DNA of 38,011 nt from an uncultured Cellvibrionales bacterium. Its GTDB lineage: Bacteria > Pseudomonadota > Gammaproteobacteria > Pseudomonadales > Dasaniaceae. Positions 24,001 through 32,168 of the stretch are shown piece after piece. The translations under genes were made by a program, and so were the position numbers. Numbering within the stretch: the stretch's first letter is position 1; every line of letters starts with the position of its first letter. The notes beneath the pieces were generated by a model. It was not told the DNA's origin. It did not search any database and was given only the letters and a program-made list of their open reading frames with translations. Location of the stretch: the NCBI GenBank assembly GCA_913019905.1, contig CAJVZD010000047.1:1-38011 (forward strand). The letters are read 5' to 3'.

Positions 24001-25173
24001 GTAACGACTAATGCGCGCGTAACCGGGATCAATAACATAACGAATGCCTGGAACTGTCAACGAAGTTTCGGCAACATTAGTTGCCAATATAATCCGCCTT
24101 CCGCGGCGAGAACCAACCGTAAACACCTTGTTTTGTTCAGCGTTACTCAACCGAGCATATAAGGGCAGCACCTCACAATGCGGCCAATCATTCTTCCTCA
24201 ACTGGCGGGCCACATCTCTAATTTCTCCCTCACCACTGAGGAAAACGAGGATATCCCCCATCGACCTGCTCTTCACTGCTGAGCTCTCGGTACGAATTAA
24301 CTCATCAATTGCCGCTTCTATACCGCCGGCCAAATCGCCATCTTCCGACAGATTTTCCAGTGGCCGATAGACTGTCTCTACGGGAAACGTTCGACCCGAC
24401 ACCTCGATGATTGGCGCATTGTCGAAATGAGCCGAGAATCGCTGTAGGTCAATGGTGGCCGACGTGATGATTAGTTTAAGATCGGGACGCTTAGGAAGTA
24501 ATTGCTTTAAATAACCCAGCAAAAAATCGATATTAAGACTGCGCTCATGCGCTTCGTCAATAATGATGGTGTCGTAACGATTTAGATATTTATCTTTTTG
24601 AATCTCCGCCAACAATATCCCGTCGGTCATTAACTTAATATGGGATTTTTCGCTAAGCTGATCAGTAAATCGAACCTGATACCCTACACCTTCCCCTAAC
24701 GGTGTTTCCAATTCATCTGCAATTCGTTGCGCTACCGTGCGCGCAGCCATACGGCGCGGCTGCGTATGGCCGATGAGGCCACTAACGCCTCGACCGATAT
24801 CCAAGCATATTTTAGGTAGCTGCGTCGTTTTCCCTGAACCGGTTTCTCCGGCTATCACGACCACTTGGTGCTTATTAATCGTTTCCGCAATGAGCTCGCG
24901 TTTATCGGCAATAGGTAAGTCGGGGAAATTCAATTTTGGTACACTGGCTCGACGCTGATCAACCAATGCCATCGAGCGCTCAATCCGTTTTTGAAGATCG
25001 GCAAACGCCTGTTCTGACGGTTTCTTTTGAGCGAGCATTTTGCTCAATCGTCTTAATTTTTGCCGGAACCCATGGCGATCAGGCAACATACAATGCTGTA
25101 TGGCATGGGTTAATTGCGCTACAGATAATGCAACAGGTAGCGGAACAGACTCAGTTTTAGAAATTGGATTCAC
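21100..25173 (-). CDS. hrpA: ATP-dependent RNA helicase HrpA, 1357 aa
   Basis: This is a large DEAH-box helicase. Walker A is GETGSGKT at 109-116, the DEAH box follows in IIIDEAHERSLN at about 203-214, motif III is SAT, and motif VI is the QRKGRCGRVAEG segment. The helicase core is followed by winged-helix/HA2 and OB-fold regions, then the long C-terminal domain typical of bacterial HrpA. E. coli HrpA is 1300 aa, so this is full length. HrpA acts on mRNA and on stalled ribosomes in E. coli. The gene is likely transcribed from a promoter in the gap to its right, where a TATAAT is seen on the minus strand near 25231-25236 without a good -35 box. Confidence 0.95.
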   Translation of the reverse strand: MNPISKTESVPLPVALSVAQLTHAIQHCMLPDRHGFRQKLRRLSKMLAQKKPSEQAFADLQKRIERSMALVDQRRASVPKLNFPDLPIADKRELIAETINKHQVVVIAGETGSGKTTQLPKICLDIGRGVSGLIGHTQPRRMAARTVAQRIADELETPLGEGVGYQVRFTDQLSEKSHIKLMTDGILLAEIQKDKYLNRYDTIIIDEAHERSLNIDFLLGYLKQLLPKRPDLKLIITSATIDLQRFSAHFDNAPIIEVSGRTFPVETVYRPLENLSEDGDLAGGIEAAIDELIRTESSAVKSRSMGDILVFLSGEGEIRDVARQLRKNDWPHCEVLPLYARLSNAEQNKVFTVGSRRGRRIILATNVAETSLTVPGIRYVIDPGYARISRYSYRTKVQRLPIEAISQASANQRKGRCGRVAEGICVRLYEEADFDNRPEFTDPEIKRTNLASVILQMLGMRMGAVELFPFVDPPDHRMISDGFKLLEELGAVDKKRDLTAIGKNLARFPVDPRLARMIIAANQQGCLNEILIIVSALSIQDPRERPADKQQASDEQHRRFWDKNSDFVSIVNLWNYYEQQRQELSQNQLRKLCKREFLSVLRMREWRDIHRQLLLTCKELGFKSIASKTPKSKPVDLKLTNSDNKTQLPNAIPAIEPKQYEAIHRALLAGLLSHIGKLEEDRIYLGARNRKLRIFPGSSLFKHSPKWIMAAEIAETSQVYARNVAMIQPEWIMGINDDLIKQHYSEPHWYQRSGQVMAFERLTLYGLIISDRKRVHYGPIDRVLSRELFIRGALVDGHMPSHSQSVRAPFFLHNQKVVKDLEALEAKSRRRDILADDQQFYEFYNERITEDLTTIKHFDKWRKDIEREQPKLLFINRERLMQHSADHISEAQFPAVLHCGDINYSLSYRFEPGHAADGLSATIPIGLLNRVPQHRFEWLVPGLLRDKCIALIKMLPKSLRKQMVPVPEYVDKILANVKADDVPLLEVLSRQLKTLVGVSIDLDMWSPDQLDDFYRVNFRIVDENAKLLGQGRNLRKILDNFKGHVNNTLQQQKQTRFKAENIKQWDFGALPVNHQFKQAGVTITSYPALVDCKDSVAIELKDYPEEAERETQRGLVRLYMLQLPQQIKLLRKDLLRGNTINLQLAAISQNGTTQQREKWLDDLLYAVFFRVFVEGVSITRSDAEFQQQLMAGKNKLVKEATELAALLTEITDQYHKARKLLKKANELAWAFAVADINQQLSMLFFPGFIANTPYEQLQQYPRYLQAIGLRIEKLRGHFQRDKQLSTGLSALSEPLFKAWNVDAVGKNAQLLTEFRWLLEEYRVSLFAQKLGTRQPVSEKRLREQWKVVKKSLSSVAS

Positions 25174-25540
25174 GGGGCTTCTTTATACTTAAAACGATAT
25201 TCAGTGGGCAGATAGACAATAGTTAGGCCGATTATACAGTGAAATCAGGAATAAGCCCTGAGAAATCTACTGCTATAATGCTGATAAAGACAGGATATTG
25301 GGACTTTGAGCCGAAAGCGAGAAAATAGTGCTCTATGCTGGTACAATCCCGACCATTTAATAGCTAAAAGATGTACCGTTGAGACGACAAACCGAGTTTG
25401 AAAATAGGCGATACAACACTAAAAATCGCAATAAAACGACTATCCTACCTTGCAGAGCTAGAAATTTTGGGCCGGCCCGTTGAAATAATATTCTATAATG
25501 AAAATCAATATTCCCTACTGATTCTAAGGCATGAGTACTT
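25174..25540. other. Divergent gap between hrpA and the secreted coiled-coil gene
   Basis: This 367-bp gap has no convincing gene. Visible elements are a minus-strand TATAAT for hrpA at about 25231-25236, a 10-bp palindrome GGGCCGGCCC near 25471-25480, and a plus-strand TATAAT near 25494-25499 that could serve the next gene. Neither -10 box has a consensus -35 box at the right distance. Confidence 0.4.
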
Positions 25541-26800
25541 ATGTTTCGTCTGCTATTTAATATTCTGTTATTAATAACTGTCTCTACTATTTCGGGAGAA
25601 TGGGCAGTTGCGCAACCAGAACAAACTGCCGGCCCGAACAAAGGAAAGCAAGTACAAAACATTGAGGGTTTGCAAACACAAAAACAGGAAATCCAAAATC
25701 AACTTAATGAGAAAGAAAACGAATTAGCGACGCTATTAACTCGGCATGCCTTCGAATGGGAACAATTGGAATCAGTTCAACAAGGTCTGGAAAGTGCGAC
25801 GGTCGCTTTTGCCAACGACAATTCAAAAACTAATGAATCGAAATTACACAACGCACGATTTAAGTCTGTCTTGGCAAAACGAAAATTTAACAAAATCACT
25901 GGCTTCAAAAACGAGCTAAGCCAGCAAACAACAGCATTGCGAGAGAAACTACGGTCGACAGAACTGGCATTCAGTCAATTAAGTACGTCAAAGATACCCC
26001 CTGAAATAGGGAAGAACATCGTAACAATACCCGAAGCGAAGGAAGTAAAGCGCGCCGACCCGGTAATTGCAGTGCCGTTAAATGCAGAACCGGTAATTAC
26101 TGACTCGGTAATTGACAGCAAAAAAGTGATGATTAAAGAACCGACAATCAATGAGAAAAAGCGCTTAGCGGCGGAAAAAAAGGCTGAAATATCGCGGCTA
26201 AGCGCGTTGTTAAAACAACAAAATGAATCCGAAATCCAGCTAAAATTGAAGCAAAAGAAAGACAAGAAAACGGTCGGCTTGGTAACTACCCAGAAAACAA
26301 CTAAAACCACTGCAACTGCTGGAAATCTCACTAAAAGCCAAAACGGAACAACTCCCGCTTCCTCAAACTCAGAGCCGGCAATTGAATCTTCCTACTCGAC
26401 CCTGACATCTGACTCAAAATCCTATCCATCCAAAAAAGCAGTCGTACTTCTTCATACAAGAGCGCAAGTTAGGTCGGAAGAATTACGCCTACAAAGGTTG
26501 CAATCAACAAAAAACGGAAGTTACGCGAATTACAACAAAATGATTATTGTGAAACACACCGGTGACGGTAACTCACTCAGCGAATCGAGCTCCTATACTT
26601 TGCGAACCCTCGGTCATAATCAATATAGAGCGAAGGTTGATTTATTTACCGGCAGGAATCAATTGGTCATAGGTTTTAACCGATGGAGCATTATGATTCC
26701 GGAAAAAGAGCAAGACAAAAAATTCGTTGTTATCTTAAATAATTCTGAAAGCAGCAACCCCCGTCTGACTTATTTCCGTCAAACATTATCCTCAAAGTGA
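25541..26800 (+). CDS. Secreted coiled-coil protein of unknown function, 419 aa
   Basis: I do not recognise this protein. A signal peptide (1-24, cleavage after AVA) leads to a Gln/Glu/Lys-rich coiled coil (about 40-150). A Pro/Val linker with repeated PVI motifs (about 170-190), a second helical region rich in Lys (about 200-245) and a Thr/Ser-rich spacer (about 248-290) follow. The last 110 residues look like a globular beta domain (YTLRTLGHNQYRAKVDLFTG, then NQLVIGFNRWSIMI). A periplasmic or surface role is likely. It precedes mnmC by 137 bp, which seems a chance neighbour. No strong ribosome-binding site is seen. Confidence 0.65.
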   Translation: MFRLLFNILLLITVSTISGEWAVAQPEQTAGPNKGKQVQNIEGLQTQKQEIQNQLNEKENELATLLTRHAFEWEQLESVQQGLESATVAFANDNSKTNESKLHNARFKSVLAKRKFNKITGFKNELSQQTTALREKLRSTELAFSQLSTSKIPPEIGKNIVTIPEAKEVKRADPVIAVPLNAEPVITDSVIDSKKVMIKEPTINEKKRLAAEKKAEISRLSALLKQQNESEIQLKLKQKKDKKTVGLVTTQKTTKTTATAGNLTKSQNGTTPASSNSEPAIESSYSTLTSDSKSYPSKKAVVLLHTRAQVRSEELRLQRLQSTKNGSYANYNKMIIVKHTGDGNSLSESSSYTLRTLGHNQYRAKVDLFTGRNQLVIGFNRWSIMIPEKEQDKKFVVILNNSESSNPRLTYFRQTLSSK

Positions 26801-26937
26801 TTACCTAGTGCTCCTACAAAAATATCATTTCAGGTTTGTGTTTCTGTTGTAGCTCATTCCGAACGGACACCAGCTAGACAACATAATTTTTTTATTTCAC
26901 TATTGTTTGGAAAATCAATTAGTCTTGAGTGGCATTA

Positions 26938-29034
26938 ATGCAAGATCCAAAAACACCTTACTACCTCAAAACTGCCGACATTAAATGGGACAATGACAAT
27001 GTGCCGACTGCCGCAGATTTCCAGGACATATATTTTCAAAAATTGCTGGGGCTGCAAGAAACAGATTATGTTTTTTTACAACAAAATAAGCTCGCTGCCC
27101 GCTGGGTAAAAGATCTTACCAACGCAGAAGACCAACACTTCACAATAGCGGAAACCGGGTTCGGCACCGGTCTAAATTTTCTGGCAACTTGGAAACTCTG
27201 GCGTGAAATTGCACCAAAGAGCTGGCACCTACACTTTATAAGCGCCGAAAAACATCCCCTACAACCTCAGGACTTAAAGAGGTCACTTCAAATTTGGCCC
27301 GAGCTGCAGACTTTTAGTCAGCAGCTCATTGCGCAATACCCGGTTTTAATCCCAGGTCACCATCTGCTGGATTTCGATAGCGACAACGTTCACTTACATC
27401 TGTTGTTTGGCGATGCGATCGAGTGTTTCGAGCAAATACGCAGTAGTGATCACCCACTATTTGGGACGGCATCACAGCATAAAGTCGACGCCTGGTTCCT
27501 CGACGGTTTCGCGCCGGTAAAAAACCCATCACTGTGGAATGATTCACTCTACCTATTAATGGCTCAACTCAGTAAAACCGGTTCGACAGTATCAACTTTC
27601 ACAGCGGTCAGCGCTGTGCGCAAAGGGTTAATCAAGTATGGCTTTGCGGTAGAGAAGATACCTGGATTTAGGAAAAGAGATATGTTGCGTGGTACCTATT
27701 GCGAACCAGCAATTGAGAGCGACAAATCTGCCATACAAAGCCAAACGCATTACAACAAAGGTGTAAAAGCACCGTGGTATATTTCGAACCCTGAAACGAA
27801 CAAGCCTTCGCCAAAAAAACATGTGGCCATCATCGGCGCCGGTTTAGCGGGATCAATGTCGGCATACGCACTGGCAAAACGTGGATGGCAAGTGACTTTA
27901 GTTGAAAGGGAGGACGCTATCGCAAGCGGGGCTTCGGGAAACTCTCAAGGCATGTTATACACAAGTTTTTCTCCTTTACCGGGGATTGTAAACACCTTCA
28001 CATTGAGTAGCTATTTGTACGCTTTACGATTTTACCGGAACTTGGTAAAAGAAGAAGTCCTCGACCGTAAATACCTTGATTTTTGTGGGATGTTACAACT
28101 TGCGACGACGAGCAAACAACAAAATTTATACAAATCGTTAAAAAAATCGTTACACAATCACTCCGATTTAGTGCAATTTGTGAACGCTGATCAGGCATCG
28201 AAAATTGCCGGCATTGAAATCGCGCACCCCGCCTGGTTTTCGCCCGGCTCCGGTTGGGTTTCTCCCGTTAATCTTTGTCATGCATTGACACAACACCCCC
28301 ATATAACAGTACTCCGTAATAATAAAATATTATCCTTAGAATACGATGGTAAATGGCAGCTAAATACACGGGATGACAGCTCTACAACATCTCGGCCAGT
28401 TGTTTCCAGCGATACCGTAATTATCGCCAATAGCATTGACGCAACGATGTTTAGTCAATCCCAATCATTGCCAGTTAAGGCCATCAGAGGGCAGATCACT
28501 CGCCTTAGTTCACAAGGTGAGCTGAATAGTTTAAAGACCGTCATTTGTCATGAAGGTTATATTACTCCCGCAATGGAAGGCTCACATCACCTTGGTGCAA
28601 CATTTGACCTCGGTGATATCGATACTGGAATACGGCTCAGCGACCACCAGCGTAATCTTGACAGCCTCTACACAGCAATACCGTCAGCCAAAAACTCATC
28701 AAATGTCATTAACGGTGGCAGGGTCGGTGTGCGCTGTACAACACCCGACTACCTCCCAATCACCGGTCAACTACACGATCAACAATCGTTTATTCATGAC
28801 TACCAAGCCCTTCGCAAAAATTCTAACGAAAAGATTGATGTCGCTGGAAAACATTACCCGGGGCTTTTTATCAATATTGCGCATGGTTCGCGAGGTTTGA
28901 CATCAACGCCCCTGTGTAGCGAGCTATTAGCGGCTCAAATCAACCAGCACTGCCCTCCTATAGGTAGAAATCTAATTAAGGCCCTTAGTCCGGGACGATT
29001 CACCATTCGCGATCTCATAAGAAATAAACGTTAA
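26938..29034 (+). CDS. mnmC: Bifunctional tRNA wobble-uridine modification enzyme MnmC, 698 aa
   Basis: MnmC completes mnm5s2U34 synthesis in tRNA. The C-terminal FAD oxidase turns cmnm5 into nm5, and the N-terminal SAM methyltransferase makes mnm5. Both halves are present: AETGFGTGLNF at about 71-81 and AWFLDGFAPVKNPSLW in the methyltransferase, then the Rossmann motif VAIIGAGLAGSMSAYALAKR (about residue 295) and the ASGASGNSQGMLY segment in the oxidase. Length fits the fused form. ATG 26938 is preferred over the GTG at 26929, matching the usual MnmC start (KTPYYLKTADIKWDN). Confidence 0.93.
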   Translation: MQDPKTPYYLKTADIKWDNDNVPTAADFQDIYFQKLLGLQETDYVFLQQNKLAARWVKDLTNAEDQHFTIAETGFGTGLNFLATWKLWREIAPKSWHLHFISAEKHPLQPQDLKRSLQIWPELQTFSQQLIAQYPVLIPGHHLLDFDSDNVHLHLLFGDAIECFEQIRSSDHPLFGTASQHKVDAWFLDGFAPVKNPSLWNDSLYLLMAQLSKTGSTVSTFTAVSAVRKGLIKYGFAVEKIPGFRKRDMLRGTYCEPAIESDKSAIQSQTHYNKGVKAPWYISNPETNKPSPKKHVAIIGAGLAGSMSAYALAKRGWQVTLVEREDAIASGASGNSQGMLYTSFSPLPGIVNTFTLSSYLYALRFYRNLVKEEVLDRKYLDFCGMLQLATTSKQQNLYKSLKKSLHNHSDLVQFVNADQASKIAGIEIAHPAWFSPGSGWVSPVNLCHALTQHPHITVLRNNKILSLEYDGKWQLNTRDDSSTTSRPVVSSDTVIIANSIDATMFSQSQSLPVKAIRGQITRLSSQGELNSLKTVICHEGYITPAMEGSHHLGATFDLGDIDTGIRLSDHQRNLDSLYTAIPSAKNSSNVINGGRVGVRCTTPDYLPITGQLHDQQSFIHDYQALRKNSNEKIDVAGKHYPGLFINIAHGSRGLTSTPLCSELLAAQINQHCPPIGRNLIKALSPGRFTIRDLIRNKR

Positions 29035-29050
29035 CCATTTCTCTCACATG

Positions 29051-29128
29051 TTAATGACGGACAGCCTTTTTTCCGCAATCAAATAGCACAAGATTACAGA
29101 CATAAGTGATAACAGTAGTAATAGTCAT
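29051..29128 (-). CDS. Candidate 25-aa small protein
   Basis: The frame MTITTVITYVCNLVLFDCGK (20 of 25 residues shown) has a hydrophobic core and a basic end (KKAVRH). GAGG lies 7 nt before the ATG, within a longer purine run (AGGAGAGG), which is a strong ribosome-binding site. It is convergent with mnmC and lies in the 200-bp gap before the VOC gene. The shape is that of a short membrane peptide. No family is recognised. Confidence 0.35.
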   Translation of the reverse strand: MTITTVITYVCNLVLFDCGKKAVRH

Positions 29129-29234
29129 AGACACACCTCTCCTATTGGTTAACGACATGATTTCGCTATGCTATCAAGTAGAGCAATAATATAAAGCATG
29201 CTAGAGTGACAGATTTACTCACAGGGAGACATAC

Positions 29235-29645
29235 ATGCCAATTTCAATGACAAAAGAATCAATCGATTTGGGAATTATTACCAAAGATGCAAGCGCTCTA
29301 TTAGCATTTTACCGCGATACGCTAGGACTCGAACAAGAAGGCGAAATGGATATGCCCGGCGGCGGTCATATGACTCGCTTAAAATGCGGCACCACCACAC
29401 TAAAAATTGTGGTGAACGGGAAAGACCCAAAAGCAGAGGCCGCTCCCGGCGGATTAAGAGGCGCTACAGGGTATCGATATTTCACCATTTCAGTCAGTAA
29501 TTTACACGAAGCTACCGATGAATGTTCAGCAGCAGGGTACAATGTTCCGGTTCCTCCAACAGAGATCAGCCCGGGAGTTACGATTTCGATGATTGAAGAT
29601 CCCGACGGTAATTGGGTTGAACTATTACAAATTGGCAGCAAATAG
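29235..29645 (+). CDS. VOC-superfamily (glyoxalase-like) protein, 136 aa
   Basis: A single VOC module of two beta-alpha-beta-beta-beta repeats is visible: SIDLGIITKDASALLAFYRDTLGLE at the N-terminus and TISMIEDPDGNWVELLQIG at the end. The usual first metal ligand His is replaced by Asp11 in the SIDLGI strand, while the C-terminal Glu of WVELLQ is kept, so metal binding may differ from glyoxalase I. GGGAG lies 6 nt before the ATG. Substrate cannot be predicted; no neighbouring pathway genes give a hint. Confidence 0.8.
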   Translation: MPISMTKESIDLGIITKDASALLAFYRDTLGLEQEGEMDMPGGGHMTRLKCGTTTLKIVVNGKDPKAEAAPGGLRGATGYRYFTISVSNLHEATDECSAAGYNVPVPPTEISPGVTISMIEDPDGNWVELLQIGSK

Positions 29646-30138
29646 GTTTTTGAAAGAATTCGATAGAAACAGAATAGTTTTCTAGACGATCCTTTTAAGC
29701 AACCGAAGCGTACCTAAAAGCTCTAAACAGAGCGTCCACGGTGCTACAACAAGACTTCAACGGCTCTATGGGTAATCTTTAATGAATGAACATAGAGTGG
29801 TTGTCCAATCGATGGCTAGAAATAGCCGTCGACGTAAATTAAGTAATATGAATTCTAAAAAATAGTTAACTCACCCGCCGCGTCTAGTTACTGTACTATT
29901 TATTAGAGACGAAAAGTTATTAGAGACGAAAAGTTATTAGAGACGAAAAAGTACGTGATCTTTGAGTGTATGGTCTTGTATACGTAGATTTTCATACCAT
30001 TCATTGCCGGACATAACGACAATTACCCCTTGAAATAGCATTCGAATGTGGTAGTTACCAAAAGACTTAAGCACCTTCAGAACTGTTCATAACTTCAGTG
30101 AAATCAATAAACACAATAATTTATAGAGTGATTCATTT
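29646..30138. other. Intergenic region between the VOC and DUF6265-like genes
   Basis: No supported gene lies in these 493 bp. A 27-codon plus-strand frame at 29782-29865 is basic but lacks a ribosome-binding site. The region holds the 17-bp triple repeat (29900-29951) and a 10-bp palindrome CATTCGAATG near 30040. No clear promoter was found for the following gene. Confidence 0.4.
29900..29951. repeat. Three tandem copies of a 17-bp sequence
   Basis: TTATTAGAGACGAAAAG is repeated at 29900, 29917 and 29934. The first two copies are identical and the third has one extra A. The near-identity suggests recent expansion by slippage. Confidence 0.8.
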
Positions 30139-30621
30139 ATGAAAAATAAAACGACTGCCAGCTTGCTTTTAACCCTATTAGTATTACTTTCTCCTTTTGG
30201 AAATGCCGATGTAAAAGCAAAAATAAGTGATCTTGCATGGATGACCGGTTCATGGTCGGGTCCTCTCGGCCCAATGACTCTCGAAGAGAATTGGATAGTA
30301 CCAACCGATGGCTCATTAGCGTCTTTAGTTAGAATGACAGGGAACGGTAAAACCAATATGATCGAACTGATTGTTATTGAGGAAAAGGGCGACTCTCTTG
30401 TGCTACATGTACAGCAATGGGATACCGGATTTTTACCCCGAACCCCAAAGGCGCAAACAATGAAACTTGCTGAAATCGGAGAAAATCAAGTTGGTTTTAA
30501 GGCCACAGAACCGGGCGGCATGAATACACTTGCTTATAGCCGGCCCACTCCGACGACTTTCAACATTGATATTGAAAATAGCATTGGCGCGAAAATGCAA
30601 ATCAACTTAAGCGCAAAATAG
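30139..30621 (+). CDS. Secreted DUF6265-like protein, 160 aa
   Basis: A signal peptide (1-23, cleavage after GNA) is followed by a single beta-rich domain. The opening ISDLAWMTGSWSG and the pattern LEENWIVPTDGSLASLVRM match what I recall for DUF6265 proteins (xxxLAWLxGxWxG, then EExWxxPxGGxMLG). The function of this family is unknown; a lipocalin-like small-molecule-binding barrel is possible. A perfect 12-bp hairpin ends its transcript. It looks like a single-gene unit. Confidence 0.7.
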   Translation: MKNKTTASLLLTLLVLLSPFGNADVKAKISDLAWMTGSWSGPLGPMTLEENWIVPTDGSLASLVRMTGNGKTNMIELIVIEEKGDSLVLHVQQWDTGFLPRTPKAQTMKLAEIGENQVGFKATEPGGMNTLAYSRPTPTTFNIDIENSIGAKMQINLSAK

Positions 30622-30634
30622 AACATCAAACCCA

Positions 30635-30670
30635 GACCTTATCCGATAACAGTTTTTCTCGGATAAGGTC
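30635..30670 (+). terminator. Strong hairpin terminator after the DUF6265-like gene
   Basis: GACCTTATCCGA and TCGGATAAGGTC form a perfect 12-bp stem with a 12-nt loop, starting 14 bp after the stop codon. It is followed by ACTTTTCTTA, a moderate T-run, consistent with factor-independent termination. Confidence 0.7.
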
Positions 30671-31148
30671 ACTTTTCTTACCATATCCTATTTATTCTGC
30701 AGTTTCTCTGACCTTGTCCAAGGAATCACTGCGCTGCGACCACGACTTCTCCTAACGACTGCACTAAATGCCCACGAAAATTATTAGCAAATTATTGTAG
30801 TAATATAAACACGCACAGCCTAATTTCATCGATTTTTCAAGGCCGCAGCCAACATATTCAGGAAAATTCCACCAACACTGTCTATTCTTTTGAACAACGC
30901 CTCCTTATAACATAGATAAAATGTTAGGTTAAAAAAACCAGTGCCGACCCAGAAATAGTGTCATCGCGAGAAGCGTCGAACCGTACCGCTCGCAACGACT
31001 ACATTTTACCCGTTTCAGGATGGGCGCCAACTATAAAAAGAGATCATATAAATCCCATCACCATACCTTTATCATGTAATATATCAGTCATATTTCCTTT
31101 CCGATCGATAGTTTCGACGTCTAAATTCTAAATCAAGGTAATCGCACA
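30671..31148. other. Intergenic region before the alpha/beta hydrolase gene
   Basis: This 478-bp stretch has no gene of normal size. It contains a minus-strand micro-ORF listed at 30826-30897 behind a full TAAGGAGG sequence. No consensus promoter for the gene at 31149 was recognised. Confidence 0.4.
30826..30897 (-). CDS. Candidate 23-codon micro-ORF or gene remnant
   Basis: Reading from TTG at 30897, the peptide is LFKRIDSVGGIFLNMLAAAL followed by KNR and a stop. A full TAAGGAGG lies upstream, but only 2 nt from the TTG, which is tight. The frame stays open about 20 codons further upstream without a start codon. The VGGIFLNML core has a protein-like look and loosely recalls GGxFLxLL motifs. 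It may be the tail of a decayed gene. Confidence 0.2.
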   Translation of the reverse strand: MFKRIDSVGGIFLNMLAAALKNR

Positions 31149-32051
31149 ATGAACGATCCGGAGTTATTCTTTGTCCAGGCAAATAGTGAGAAAATTGCCG
31201 TCTACGAATGGGGAAAAGAGTATCGAGACATTGATGAAACACTGGTGCTGATTCACGCCACCGGATTTCATGCGAGATGCTGGGATCAGGTGATAGCACA
31301 TTTGGGTAACAGACATATTTTCGCTATTGATCAGAGGGGACATGGACAAAGCAGTGGCATTGATTACCTTAGCTGGAAAGATTTTTGTCATGATCTAACC
31401 GCCGTACTAAACGAACTGAAAGTCGATAATGTTATTGCAGTCGGGCACTCAATGGGTGGTTATGTTGCTGCCTCTGCAGCTGCGGAGGCAGCGACAGAAA
31501 AACCGCAACTATTTAAAAAACTGATTTTAATTGACCCAGTTATTGTCGATCCTGAACGGTATAAATTACCCGCTCCGACCGCAGATGAAAAAGCAGACGG
31601 TATTGCAGCGATGGGCCGCCGACGAAATAACTTCAACTCTGTTGACGAAATGATTGAGCGATTTAAGGATCGAGAGCCCTACTCCATTTTTCAGCCAGAA
31701 GCACTACACGATTACTGCCAACACGGTCTATTGCCATCTTCCGATGGAGAGAGCCTGGTTCTGGCGTGTGATCCGTTTTTCGAAGCGAGTATTTACGTCA
31801 CTATGTCCAGCGACATTGGTATTCTCAATGATGTCGGTAAAGTCGACATTCCCGTCACTGTGGTTCGAGCCATGCGACCTGAAGATTCAGATACCAAAGC
31901 AGGTTTCAAATTTTCACCCACCTGGCCCGCGCTCGCTGAGCATTTTCCGAACGCAACAGATATTCATTTTCAAGAATATACACACTTCCTACCGATGGAA
32001 GTACCCAATCTGGTTGCAGAGCTAATTTTGGGTAATTACATACAATCTTAA
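31149..32051 (+). CDS. Alpha/beta hydrolase, 300 aa
   Basis: This is an intact alpha/beta-hydrolase-fold enzyme: oxyanion region VLIHATGFHARCWDQV (33-48), AIDQRGHGQSSG (59-70), nucleophile Ser101 in the elbow AVGHSMGGYVAAS, and a C-terminal histidine in EYTHFLPMEVP. The family includes esterases, C-C hydrolases and lactonases, and the substrate cannot be told from sequence. AAGG lies 10 nt before the ATG. No pathway neighbours on this strand; the unknown coupled pair starts about 60-110 bp downstream. Confidence 0.85.
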   Translation: MNDPELFFVQANSEKIAVYEWGKEYRDIDETLVLIHATGFHARCWDQVIAHLGNRHIFAIDQRGHGQSSGIDYLSWKDFCHDLTAVLNELKVDNVIAVGHSMGGYVAASAAAEAATEKPQLFKKLILIDPVIVDPERYKLPAPTADEKADGIAAMGRRRNNFNSVDEMIERFKDREPYSIFQPEALHDYCQHGLLPSSDGESLVLACDPFFEASIYVTMSSDIGILNDVGKVDIPVTVVRAMRPEDSDTKAGFKFSPTWPALAEHFPNATDIHFQEYTHFLPMEVPNLVAELILGNYIQS

Positions 32052-32111
32052 GATATTCGATAATTGCCAATAGCAACCTAGACTAAGAACAGGATTTGAC
32101 GTAAGGAGATA

Positions 32112-32168
32112 ATGATTTATAGTCTAGGAAACCAAAGCGCACAGATAAAGGCTAAAAATCTGAAATGA
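32112..32168 (+). CDS. Possible 18-codon leader overlapping the next gene
   Basis: TAAGGAG lies 3 nt before an ATG that opens an 18-codon frame (MIYSLGNQSAQIKAKNLK). Its TGA overlaps the ATG of the next gene as ATGA. The next gene has only a poor ribosome-binding site of its own, so translational coupling through this leader is plausible. The short spacing to the ATG is the main weakness. Confidence 0.35.
   Translation: MIYSLGNQSAQIKAKNLK

Noticed and set aside
25471..25480. Palindrome GGGCCGGCCC as a regulator site
   Set aside because: Isolated, GC-only and not placed against a clear promoter; such a palindrome can arise by chance.
29782..29865. 27-codon basic plus-strand frame
   Set aside because: No ribosome-binding site and no protein-like pattern beyond arginine and lysine richness.
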